Positions 1-6,676 of a stretch of DNA of 9,984 nt are shown here, piece by piece. Numbering within the stretch: the first letter of the stretch is position 1; each line of letters begins with the position of its first letter. The stretch covers positions 1 through 9,984 of the forward strand of contig JASFZI010000097.1 of NCBI GenBank assembly GCA_045107135.1. Reading direction: 5' to 3'. The DNA is from UBA6164 sp045107135 (lineage in GTDB: Bacteria; Patescibacteriota; Gracilibacteria; BD1-5; UBA6164). A program made the position numbers and the translations under genes. Below the pieces are notes generated by a model. The model searched no databases. It saw only the letters and a program-made list of their open reading frames with translations, and was not told the origin of the DNA.

Positions 1-38
1 AAAAAAGAAATAAAATTATATAATTTTATTTCTTTTTT
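1..38 (-). terminator. Intrinsic terminator overlapping the RNHCP gene end
   Basis: Positions 1-19 are perfectly complementary to 20-38, a 38-base palindrome beginning with six A and ending with six T. On the minus strand it would end the mraY-RNHCP transcript. It includes the last codons and TAA stop (16-18) of the RNHCP gene. The T tract after the stem continues beyond the window edge. The stem is almost all A/T, so its strength is uncertain. Confidence 0.6.
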
Positions 39-315
39 TTATAAACTCTAAAAAATTATCATCAGGAGCAATTTTATTTAAAATTTCTTTTCAACATTTT
101 TTACATTTATGTTTAATCATGTTTCATTTATTTTTTTTGTAGTCTATATCAATTGGTTGCATTAATCATAGGCATTTAGATTCTCTATCTCATGGAAAAT
201 TTTCATCTAAATGTTTTGAGTATAGACAATTTGGGCAATGATTTCTAGCTGATCATTCTGTGTGTTTATTGATCTGCTTATGACAGTTTTCACATTCAAA
301 GCTTTCATTAATCAT
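16..315 (-). CDS. RNHCP domain-containing zinc-ribbon-like protein
   Basis: Read with UGA as Gly this gives 99 residues and ends in TAA. The signature ARNHCPNCLYSKHLD (about residues 23-37) is the core of the RNHCP domain family. Cysteine pairs C8/C11 and C27/C30 plus C48 and C71/C74 suggest two metal-binding knuckles; PGDRESKCLGLMQP (about 41-54) also matches the family. The biochemical role of the family is unknown to me, and metal binding is an inference from cysteine spacing. It lies 25 bases behind mraY on the same strand, so it is probably the second gene of that operon. An in-frame ATG at 327 would add MGFK and shorten the gap to 13 bases; no Shine-Dalgarno decides between them. Four glycines are encoded by UGA. 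The 3' end of the reading frame is built into the terminator hairpin. Confidence 0.88.
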
Positions 316-340
316 TTTGAATCACATAATATTTATTTTG

Positions 341-1405
341 TTATTTCTGTAATATATAAAATATTATTCATGTAACTGAAGTTACTATTCATATTAACCG
401 AAGCCTGAAAACTACATTCTCTTCTGACCATCCGATAGCCTCAAGATGATGATGAAAAGGTGCAATTCTAAAAACTTTTTTTCAATTTCTTAATTTTTTA
501 CTAGTTAATTGTATTATTACACTTATTGTATTAAGTATAAAAATAGCTCATATAATTAATAATACAAATAATGTATTAGTAATCATTGCTAATATTCATA
601 ATGTTGATCACAAAGCTAAACTTCAGACATCTCACATATATAATTTTGCCGGTTTTACATTAAACCATAGAAATGCAATCAATGCTCAGACTATACTTAT
701 ACATAATGTAGACAATAAAAACATTCATTGATCAAAAGTTATGTATGTATAAATAGAAAAAGAAAATAGTAATAATCATCAAGCTAATCAGTCTAATCCA
801 TCGGTAATATTTACACTATTAGCGGATGATATGATTACTAGGACAAAAAGCGGTATGAAGTAATATCAAATTTTAAGATCTTCTCAAAAAGGATGATTTA
901 TTCATCTAACAAAATCTCAGGCTCAATCTGTAATATTCCATCCTAATTTATAAAAAAACCAAAAAGCTCAAATTGTTGCAAATATTGTTAATCACAACAT
1001 TTTTATTCTTGCTGAAATTCATTTATTCTTTCAAATTCATTTAGCATTTAAATAATCATCTACAAATCAAAGTATTCAAACACTAAAAAGTGTAAAAAGT
1101 GGTAAATATGTTTCTTGTTGATTTAAAAGATTATTATTAATAAAATTTAGTTTTTGGAATAATATACTAAGTAAAACCATTAAAAAAACTATAAAAATAA
1201 TCACAACTCATCACATTGAAGGAGTTCAGGTCTTTTTTTTGTGCAATTTTGCAAATTCAGTTGCTTTTCAGATAGTAGCATTTTCTCTAATTTGTTTTCC
1301 TAGTTTTAATTTTTTTATTTGTTTTATGAAAATTGGAATTATTGTAAGTCATACAATAAATGTGATAATTCAAAAGGAAAATATGGGAATTAAATGTGAA
1401 TCCAT
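341..1405 (-). CDS. mraY: Phospho-N-acetylmuramoyl-pentapeptide transferase MraY
   Basis: MraY transfers phospho-MurNAc-pentapeptide from the UDP nucleotide to undecaprenyl phosphate, making lipid I at the inner face of the membrane. The 354-residue product (family about 360) is a polytopic membrane protein. Diagnostic motifs in order: KKKTGTPSMGG (57-66), FVDDYL with the Asp pair D116/D117, NSVNITDGLDGLAGG (196-210), FNVKPAKLYMGDVGSLALG (248-266) with catalytic-region D259, and the APFHHHLEAIGWSEENVVFR segment (315-334) with the His triad. About 31 of 35 glycines use UGA, many at invariant sites. ATG 1405 is the only ATG after an in-frame TAA at 1418-1420. It heads a likely operon with the RNHCP gene. 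No other mur genes lie next to it in this window. Confidence 0.97.
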
Positions 1406-1436
1406 TACGTATACAGTTTAAAATTTATTTTTATAT

Positions 1437-1464
1437 AGTTTATTAAAAACTTAGTTTTTTACAA
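1437..1464 (-). promoter_or_regulatory. Possible mraY promoter
   Basis: On the minus strand TTGTAA (1464-1459) and TAAACT (1442-1437) are 16 bases apart, upstream of the mraY ATG at 1405. Matches are partial in very AT-rich DNA. The elements abut the candidate promoter of the divergent nucleosidase gene. Confidence 0.35.
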
Positions 1465-1485
1465 GTTTACTTTACAAAATATATA
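1458..1485 (+). promoter_or_regulatory. Possible mtnN promoter
   Basis: TTTACA (1458-1463), a 16-base spacer and TATATA (1480-1485) precede the ATG at 1529 by about 43 bases. The spacer length equals that of the other candidate promoters in this window. It lies in the 123-base divergent gap between mraY and mtnN. Confidence 0.4.
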
Positions 1486-1528
1486 AAGCTGTTAAACTCC
1501 TTTATGTTTAAAAAAATAATATAAATAT

Positions 1529-2215
1529 ATGGAATTAACAAAAATTATAATAACTGCCATGAAAGAAGAGGCAGAAATAATCATTAAAAGATTTGACTTA
1601 CATGAAATAGATAACAAACATAATGTCACAGTTTTTGAATGAAAAAGAATATCAAATAATTGAAATGAAAAAATAATTTTGGTATTATCTGGGATATGAA
1701 AGATCCAGGCAGCTATTGCAACAACATATATTCTTGAAAATTATAAACCTGATAAAATTGTAAATATTTGAATTGCTTGAAATTTAAATAGTGAAGAGGT
1801 TAAAATATGAGATGTATTTTTACCAAATACATTTATTCAACATGATATGTATTTACCATTTGAATGAGAACATTTAGATTATGCAAAAAAACCAATTTTT
1901 ATTGAATATGCAATATGAAAATCGTATGATTTAAAAAAATTTAATTTAATACTAAGCTGAGTTTGTTTAACATGAGACCAATTTATTGATAATGAAGAAA
2001 AAGTTTCAGAATTAAAAAATACTTATTGAGCAGATGTTTGTGAAATGGAAGCTTTTGCTATCCTATCAGTTGCTAAGCAATATGGAGTATTAGATAAATG
2101 TGTTGTAATTAAAGCTATATCTGATTGAGCAAATAATGAAGCAATAGATGCACATATGAACAATCTTGATTTTGCAGTATGAAATAGTGTTGATATATTA
2201 GAATTAGTATTATAA
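1529..2215 (+). CDS. mtnN: 5'-methylthioadenosine/S-adenosylhomocysteine nucleosidase
   Basis: The enzyme hydrolyses MTA and SAH to adenine plus the thio-sugar, removing inhibitory by-products of SAM-dependent reactions. The 228-residue product (E. coli enzyme about 232) is a complete nucleoside phosphorylase-fold protein. It shows ITAMKEE at the N terminus (E12/E13), LSGIGKIQAA (53-62), NIGIAGNL (79-86), LTGDQFI (147-153), CEMEAFAI (171-178) with the ribose-binding Met-Glu pair M173/E174, and AISDGAN (196-202) with the catalytic Asp D199. Thirteen of 15 glycines are UGA. It is a single-gene unit, divergent from mraY and closed by a strong hairpin. The start follows an A/T-rich leader with no Shine-Dalgarno. 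Confidence 0.95.
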
Positions 2216-2227
2216 ATTATTTACAGT

Positions 2228-2259
2228 AAAAAAGCCTAAATTCTATTTTAGGCTTTTTT
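2228..2259 (+). terminator. Bidirectional intrinsic terminator (mtnN / reductase)
   Basis: AAAAAAGCCTAAA (2228-2240) pairs perfectly with TTTAGGCTTTTTT (2247-2259) around a 6-base loop. The A-run and T-run flanks let it work in both directions: it lies 13 bases after the mtnN stop and just beyond the end of the convergent minus-strand reductase. Confidence 0.9.
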
Positions 2260-2274
2260 GATTTGATAATTATT

Positions 2275-2988
2275 TTAATATTTTTCATAAAAAATATTTT
2301 CATTTTCAATAAATCAGAGATTTATAAGTTTTTCTACAGATCATTCAATCATAGTTGGGGCTCCACAAATATATGCTTCCTTAAATTTTATAATATTTTC
2401 TTTTATTAAATTATTTGTTGTATATCATGAATGAATTTTAACATCTGTATGTTGATTTTGAAATCTATACAGGTCTTTTACTCTACTTATATATATTTCA
2501 AAATCAAAATTAGAATTTGCTTTTTTAATTTTTTCTAGCTCGCTTATATAAAAAACATCATTTTCCTCTCTAATTCAAAAAATAAATTTAACTTCAGTTT
2601 CTTTATATTTATTTAATGAATAATTTATCATATTAAAAAGAGGCACAAAACCAGTTCATGTTCAGATAAACAATTTATTATTAGAATTTTCTTTTAATAA
2701 AAAATGTCATGCAGGTCATACTCATTTTAAGGTATCTCAAATATTTAATTCACAAATAAATTTACTTCATCATCTTCATCATCAATCTAATTCCCGTTTT
2801 TTAATTATTAGAGTTATTTTTTTTCATTCCAACTTAAGAATAGAATAAGCTCTTCATCAGATATTTTCAAGCAAAAAAGTAACAAATTGTCATGGCTTCA
2901 TCTTGATTTCATTTTCCGATTCAAAAATCATCTCAAAAACATTATGAGTCAGATTTTTTTTCTCTATTAATTTAAAAAGTTGTATCAC
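2275..2988 (-). CDS. Ferredoxin-NADP reductase-family flavoprotein
   Basis: The 237-residue product is a two-domain FAD/NAD(P)H oxidoreductase of the ferredoxin reductase superfamily. The N-terminal FAD-binding barrel shows KPGQFVTFLL (31-40) and GRAYSI (45-50), the usual RxYS flavin contact, then IGDTLKGVGPAGHF (83-96). The NAD(P)-binding part has FIGTGTGFVPLFNMI (107-121), FGIREENDVFY (137-147) and YICGAPTMIEGSVEKLI (206-222), ending in an aromatic Tyr. No iron-sulfur domain is present, so the electron partner is unknown; it could be a ferredoxin or flavodoxin reductase or an oxygenase reductase component. GTG 2988 is taken as start because an in-frame TAA lies four codons upstream and no ATG precedes the conserved region. 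A GGGRGG run (69-74) is encoded almost entirely by UGA. Confidence 0.87.
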
Positions 2989-3061
2989 AGGATTTTTTTA
3001 TATAATATTTTTTTTATTTTATTTATTTTTTTGTTAACTCAAAATAAATATTTTGATTATT

Positions 3062-3112
3062 AACTATTTTTTATTAAAAATAAAAGGAAGTGAACTTATA
3101 GTCCACTTCCTT
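3062..3112 (-). terminator. Intrinsic terminator of the 61-residue gene
   Basis: AAGGAAGTG (3084-3092) and CACTTCCTT (3104-3112) form a 9-bp stem. On the minus strand it is followed by a T-rich stretch (3083-3062). It lies 27 bases after the stop of the small gene, separating it from the reductase downstream. The gap 2989-3139 otherwise shows no gene and no convincing reductase promoter. Confidence 0.82.
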
Positions 3113-3139
3113 AATCAGTATTTTAGATAATTTAATATT

Positions 3140-3325
3140 TTAATTAATTTTTTGAGGTAATGAGGTTTTTAATTCCCAATGTTTTACATTACCATTTATT
3201 TCAACTTGAATAAAAAATTTTTTTACATCAGCAACACTTACAACGTTAAAATTTTGCACTTTAAAATGTTTTGCCAACATTCTTCTAGCATCATTTGTAG
3301 TTGTGACCGCATTCATAATCCCCAT
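3140..3325 (-). CDS. Small conserved-looking hypothetical protein (61 aa)
   Basis: I do not recognise this protein. It has 61 residues, is basic, and has no signal peptide or membrane segment. A probable helix (NDARRMLAKHF, about 11-21) is followed by alternating hydrophobic stretches (NVVSVADVKKFFIQVEI and VKHWELK) that look like beta strands. Reality as a gene is supported by its own near-consensus promoter, the only strong Shine-Dalgarno in the window (AAGGAG, 3340-3335, 9 bases before ATG) and its own terminator. Unlike its neighbours it has no UGA; its Gly codons are GGG and GGT. The signals suggest high expression as a monocistronic unit; function is unknown. Confidence 0.78.
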   Translation of the reverse strand: MGIMNAVTTTNDARRMLAKHFKVQNFNVVSVADVKKFFIQVEINGNVKHWELKTSLPQKIN

Positions 3326-3334
3326 AATACCTTA

Positions 3335-3340
3335 CTCCTT
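3335..3340 (-). promoter_or_regulatory. Strong Shine-Dalgarno of the 61-residue gene
   Basis: AAGGAG on the minus strand, 9 bases upstream of ATG 3325. Other genes in the window start behind A/T-rich leaders with no such motif. Confidence 0.8.
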
Positions 3341-3386
3341 TTTTTCTTACTGTACAAAAATTATTTTCATACATATAGTGTTAATC

Positions 3387-3414
3387 AATATAATACTTTT
3401 AATTCAGTAGTCAA
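3387..3414 (-). promoter_or_regulatory. Promoter of the 61-residue gene
   Basis: TTGACT (3414-3409), a 16-base spacer and TATATT (3392-3387) on the minus strand. Predicted start of transcription is near 3380, giving an untranslated leader of about 55 bases that holds the Shine-Dalgarno. Confidence 0.65.
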
Positions 3415-3424
3415 GTTTTTTAGT

Positions 3425-3452
3425 TTGGATTAATTAAATTAATAAATACAAT
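3425..3452 (+). promoter_or_regulatory. Possible promoter of the pol I-like nuclease and htpX
   Basis: TTGGAT (3425-3430), 16-base spacer, TACAAT (3447-3452), 27 bases before ATG 3480. Its -35 element sits back to back with that of the divergent 61-residue gene, so the two could interfere or share regulation. Confidence 0.45.
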
Positions 3453-3479
3453 CAATAAAATATTACATTAAAATATTAT

Positions 3480-4829
3480 ATGAAAAAAATTTACTTAATA
3501 GACGGAAATTCTTTTATTTATAGGATGTTTTTTGCCTTACCTGAATTTGCGACGAAGGATTGAAAAATAGTTAATGCTATCTTTGGGATGGCTAAATTTT
3601 TTGTGCATAGTTTAGTTAAGCAAAATCCTGATTATTTGATTTTTCTTAAAGATGCTAAATGAAAGAACTTTAGACATGATATTTATACTGATTATAAGGC
3701 TACTAGAGATAGAATGCCTGATAATTTGAGGACACAGATTTCTGATATTGAGAAAATGATAGGTTTGATGGGAATTGATATTATTGAAATTGAGTGATAT
3801 GAAGCAGATGATGTTATTTGAACATTAGCAAATAATTTATGAAAAAATAAGGATAATGATATATATATTCTTTCGTGAGATAAAGATTTGTATAGTTTGA
3901 TAACAGATAATGTATCTGTATATGATACAATGAAAAGAAAAATATTTAATCCAAAAAAGGCTGAAGAAAAATTTTGAGTAAAACCTAATATGATAATTGA
4001 TTATTTAGCTATAGTATGAGATAAGGCTGACAATATACCATGAATTGATTGATTTTGACCTAAAAAAGCTGTATGATTAATTAATCATATTTGATGAGTA
4101 GAGGAAGTTTATAAGGAAGTAAAAAAAGTAGTATCAAAAGAAAAATCTTTTAAGGATTTTGATAAATCTATTCAATCTTGTTTTAAATGAAAAACATTTG
4201 AAAAATTATTAAGTTCTAAAGATAATGCATTTTTGAGTAAAAAATTGGCAACAATTATAAAAGATATTAATCTTGATGAACATATGTTAACTGATGAAGT
4301 TGCTTGAGATTGAATTGTTAATAAAAAATTTGAATTGGAAGATTTTAAATTTAAACCGCATTTTTTACTTAATGATAATATAAAGGAATATTTTAGAGAA
4401 TTAGAATTTTTTAGCTTAATTTGAGAAGTTGAGGATATAAAAGTGAAAACTTGGTCTGATTTTTGATTAAAGGTTAAAACAATTGTTAATAAAAAGGAAT
4501 TAGATGATTTATATAATAAAATAAAAAAATCTAATAAAATTTCACTTGATACAGAGACAACATCTTTAAAAATTATAGATGCTGAACTTGTCGGAGTGAG
4601 TATATATATTGATGACAATAATATTTACTATATAAATAGATTACATAAAGCTGAGGCCGTTAATGATAATTATTTACAAACTTTTTTAAAAAATGTACTA
4701 GATTTAGATATTTTGATTATATGACATAATATAAAATATGATCTTGAAATAATTGAGCTATTTTTGTGAAATAATAATATGCAGCAAAGCCAAAACGATA
4801 ATATATGACAAATGGTGTTAGAATTATAA
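3480..4829 (+). CDS. polA: DNA polymerase I-like protein: 5'-3' exonuclease plus truncated 3'-5' exonuclease, no polymerase
   Basis: The first 300 or so residues are a complete FEN-type 5'-3' exonuclease of the kind that removes Okazaki primers. It has LIDGNSFIYR (6-15, D8), DAKGKNFRHDIY with YKATRDRMP (58-80), YEADDVIGTLA (107-117), LSGDKDLYSLI (131-141) and VGDKADNIPGIDGFGPKKA (179-197, helix-hairpin-helix). A proofreading-type domain follows: Exo I SLDTETTSLK (355-364, D357/E359) and Exo II IIGHNIKYD (413-421). The frame then ends with TAA after 449 residues, before Exo III and the whole polymerase domain; full Pol I is about 850-930 residues. Only 36 bases separate the stop from htpX, so the missing part is not next door. 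It may be a natural gene split, a domain loss or a degraded gene; 5' nuclease activity is probably intact. The gene symbol refers to homology only. Confidence 0.85.
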
Positions 4830-4865
4830 ATTTATTTTAAAAATTATTTACTAATTAAAAAAAAC

Positions 4866-5768
4866 ATGTTTAAGAGAGTATTTTTGTTTCTTGCAACAAA
4901 TTTGGCAATAATGATAGTTTTATCTATTGCTGTAATGATTGTTGAAAAAGTATTTTGAATTAATATTACTTGATATCTTGGTTGAGATTATTTAGGTTTA
5001 TTTATATTTTCTTTAATATTTTGATTTTGATGAGCTTTTATAAGTTTATTTATGTCAAAATGGATGGCTAAAAAAGCTTATTCTATTAAAATAATTCCTA
5101 TTTCAGAATATGATAATTTGAATTCTAAACAAAAAGTAGTTTTTGATGTAGTTAGAGAATTAGTAGAAAGAGAGCATATTAAAATGCCTGAAGTATGATT
5201 TTATAACTCTCCTGAACCTAATGCATTTGCAACTTGAGCAACAAAAAATTCTTCTTTAGTTGCTGTGTCAAGTTGATTGTTGCAAATTATGGAGCGTGAT
5301 GCTATTGAATGAGTTATATGACATGAAATGTCTCATGTATTGAATTGAGATATGGTTACTATGACTTTATTACAGTGAGTTTTAAATACATTTGTAATAT
5401 TTTTTGCAAGAATAGCTGCAAATATTGTATCGCAAGCAGTTGATGAAAAATTATCAGGGATTGTTTATTTTATTACAACCATAGTATTTCAAATAATTTT
5501 TTGAATTCTTGCGAGTTTAATTACAATGAAATTTTCTAGATATAGAGAATTTAAGGCTGATGCTGGAAGTGCAAGGTTTGTTTGAAAACAAAAAATGATA
5601 GCTTGATTAAGGGCTTTAAAAAGTATGCAAAATTTAGCCTCAACAGATGATTCTAAATTGGCTACAATGAAAATCTCTACAAAATGAAGAAAATGATTTA
5701 TGATTTTATTTTCAAGTCATCCACAGTTAGATGATAGAATTAAAGCTTTAGAAGAATTAAATATATAA
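4866..5768 (+). CDS. htpX: Membrane zinc metalloprotease HtpX
   Basis: HtpX is an M48-family integral-membrane protease for quality control of damaged membrane proteins. The 300-residue product has the usual size. Two N-terminal membrane segments (about 5-28 and 42-64) are followed by the catalytic region: PEPNAFATG (116-124), the zinc motif HEMSH (H153, E154, H157) and the third ligand in REFKADAGSARF (E228). A hydrophobic stretch lies between them (about 170-222). The C-terminal FSSHPQLDDRIKALEEL (283-298) is the normal family ending. The start ATG follows the nuclease stop by 36 bases, so the two are probably co-transcribed. A hairpin terminator closes the unit. Many conserved glycines, including that before HEMSH, are UGA. 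Confidence 0.96.
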
Positions 5769-5805
5769 AAAAATAACTCTAGATATTGTCTAGAGTTATT
5801 TTTTT
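5767..5805 (+). terminator. Intrinsic terminator after htpX
   Basis: AATAACTCTAGA (5772-5783) pairs with TCTAGAGTTATT (5789-5800) around a 5-base loop, extended by flanking A and T runs (5767-5771, 5801-5805). It begins inside the htpX stop codon. Confidence 0.9.
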
Positions 5806-5831
5806 GCAATATAAGTATATTTTTTTATAAT
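5804..5831 (+). promoter_or_regulatory. Promoter of the SLH-like gene
   Basis: TTGCAA (5804-5809), 16-base spacer, TATAAT (5826-5831), with ATG 29 bases further on. The -35 element overlaps the tail of the htpX terminator. Confidence 0.6.
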
Positions 5832-5859
5832 TCAAATATTAATTTTTAATAACTAATTT

Positions 5860-6474
5860 ATGCTTAAAAAAATAATTACAATTGTTTCTATATCTGTATT
5901 ATTATGAACTACTTCTTTTGCTTCTGTTTCTGTTAAAAGCGAATTAGACGCTGCTAATAGTTTAGCTGAACAAGAAATTATAAATAATCATATTAATGAT
6001 CCAGAAAATTATAATTTAAATGATAATGTTCTAAGACAAGAAATCGCTGCAGTTGCGAGATGAGTTGCTAAACTAGAAAAAAAAGATAAATGCGACAATA
6101 TATTTTCTGATTTATCTGATACAAAACCAAATACTTGGGCTTGTAGAAATGTAGAAGTTTTGGTCGATAACAATTTAATATCAAGAAATGATACTTTCAG
6201 ACCAGAAGATAAAATAACAAAATCTGAAGCTATAGCAATGTTAATTAAAGCTATATGATTTGATTATGAATACAATCCAGAAAGTAGTTATAATTGGCAA
6301 TATCAAGTAGTAACTTTTGCAGCAAATATGTGAGTAGTTGATAATTTTACTGATTATAATACTGATGCAACAAGATGATGGATTTTTCAAGTAGCTGACG
6401 TTACAATTAAAAAAGATGAGGAAATTAAAAGACAAATTAAGGAAACGTGAGTATATTCAGATGAAGCATTTTAA
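5860..6474 (+). CDS. Secreted S-layer-homology-like protein
   Basis: The 204-residue product begins with a clear signal peptide: LKK, a hydrophobic core (about 5-19) and a likely cleavage after SFA (residue 21), so it is exported. The mature part resembles SLH-domain proteins: YNLNDNVLRQEIAAVARGVAKL (51-72), CDNIFSDLSDTKPNTWACRNVEVLVDNNLI (78-107) and FRPEDKITKSEAIAMLIKAIGF (113-134). C78 and C95 could form a disulfide outside the membrane. SLH domains usually anchor proteins to the cell wall or S-layer; that role here is inference, as is the suggestion that it is a surface protein. It has its own promoter and no obvious partner gene. The C-terminal 60 residues are less recognisable. Starts at ATG with no Shine-Dalgarno. 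Confidence 0.82.
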
Positions 6475-6483
6475 TAAAAAAAA

Positions 6484-6511
6484 TTGACATTATTAATATA
6501 ATAATTATTAT
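6484..6511 (+). promoter_or_regulatory. leuA promoter
   Basis: Perfect -35 TTGACA (6484-6489), 16-base spacer, TATTAT (6506-6511). Transcription would begin near 6518, about 23 bases before the leader-peptide ATG. No other promoter fits between the attenuator terminator and the leuA ATG, so leuA should depend on this one. Confidence 0.75.
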
Positions 6512-6540
6512 TAATTTAATTATTACAAAAAAATAATTTT

Positions 6541-6591
6541 ATGAGAAAAAATATATCTACATCATTAAAATTACTCTTAGGTAATACCTAA
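6541..6591 (+). CDS. leuL: Leucine leader peptide of the leuA attenuator
   Basis: A 16-residue open frame, MRKNISTSLKLLLGNT, ends in TAA (6589-6591) and lies between the promoter and leuA. Four of the 16 residues are Leu (TTA at 6565, TTA at 6571, CTC at 6574, TTA at 6577) within a span of five codons, as in control peptides of leucine operons. These codons lie in the 5' arm of the 43-base hairpin. A ribosome finishing at 6589-6591 would cover the 3' arm, whereas one stalled at the Leu codons would free it. The downstream gene is the committed enzyme of leucine synthesis, which is the expected target. No Shine-Dalgarno is visible, as for most genes here. Translation is inferred. Confidence 0.78.
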   Translation: MRKNISTSLKLLLGNT

Positions 6592-6605
6592 GAGTAATTT
6601 TAATG
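6563..6605 (+). promoter_or_regulatory. leuA attenuator: 1:2 hairpin and competing antiterminator
   Basis: Positions 6563-6583 and 6585-6605 are a perfect 21-base inverted repeat with one central base, forming the pause (1:2) hairpin. Its 3' arm carries CCTAAGAG (6587-6594), which can alternatively pair with CTCTTTGG (6625-6632) through 7 of 8 positions (one U-U mismatch). Those same bases are needed for the terminator stem, so the 2:3 and 3:4 structures exclude each other. AATTTT (6596-6601) and AAAATT (6607-6612) could extend the antiterminator. This is the arrangement of ribosome-mediated attenuation. Confidence 0.75.
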
Positions 6606-6619
6606 TAAAAATTTTTTCT

Positions 6620-6656
6620 AAACTCTCTTTGGTTTTATACTTAAGAGAGTTTTTTT
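6620..6656 (+). terminator. leuA attenuator terminator
   Basis: AAACTCTCTT (6620-6629) pairs with AAGAGAGTTT (6643-6652) around a 13-base loop and is followed by a T run (to 6656). It lies only 20 bases before the leuA ATG, so it ends transcription of the leader unless the antiterminator forms. Confidence 0.85.
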
Positions 6657-6676
6657 AACCCTAATAATTTTAAAAT

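Noticed and set aside
1239..1421. Plus-strand open frame of 60 residues
   Set aside because: It is opposite the conserved N-terminal half of mraY and has no family resemblance or start signals.
2766..2785. Short CAT/TCA repeat tract as a microsatellite or CRISPR-like repeat
   Set aside because: On the minus strand it is UGA codons for the GGGRGG stretch of the reductase; there are no spaced direct repeats.
3179..3433. Plus-strand open frame of 84 residues
   Set aside because: It overlaps the 61-residue minus-strand gene and its promoter, which has far better expression signals.
4172..4618. Minus-strand open frame of 148 residues
   Set aside because: It is the antisense of the Pol I-like nuclease gene, whose plus-strand frame carries clear motifs. 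The composition, rich in Ser, Leu and Phe, is typical of a shadow in AT-rich DNA.
4830..4865. Remnant of the missing polymerase domain between the nuclease and htpX
   Set aside because: The gap is only 36 bases of A/T-rich sequence with no polymerase motif in any frame.
6563..6605. Perfect inverted repeat as a transposon end or phage operator
   Set aside because: There is no transposase, no target-site duplication and no second copy. Its placement over a Leu-rich leader peptide and before a terminator is explained by attenuation.
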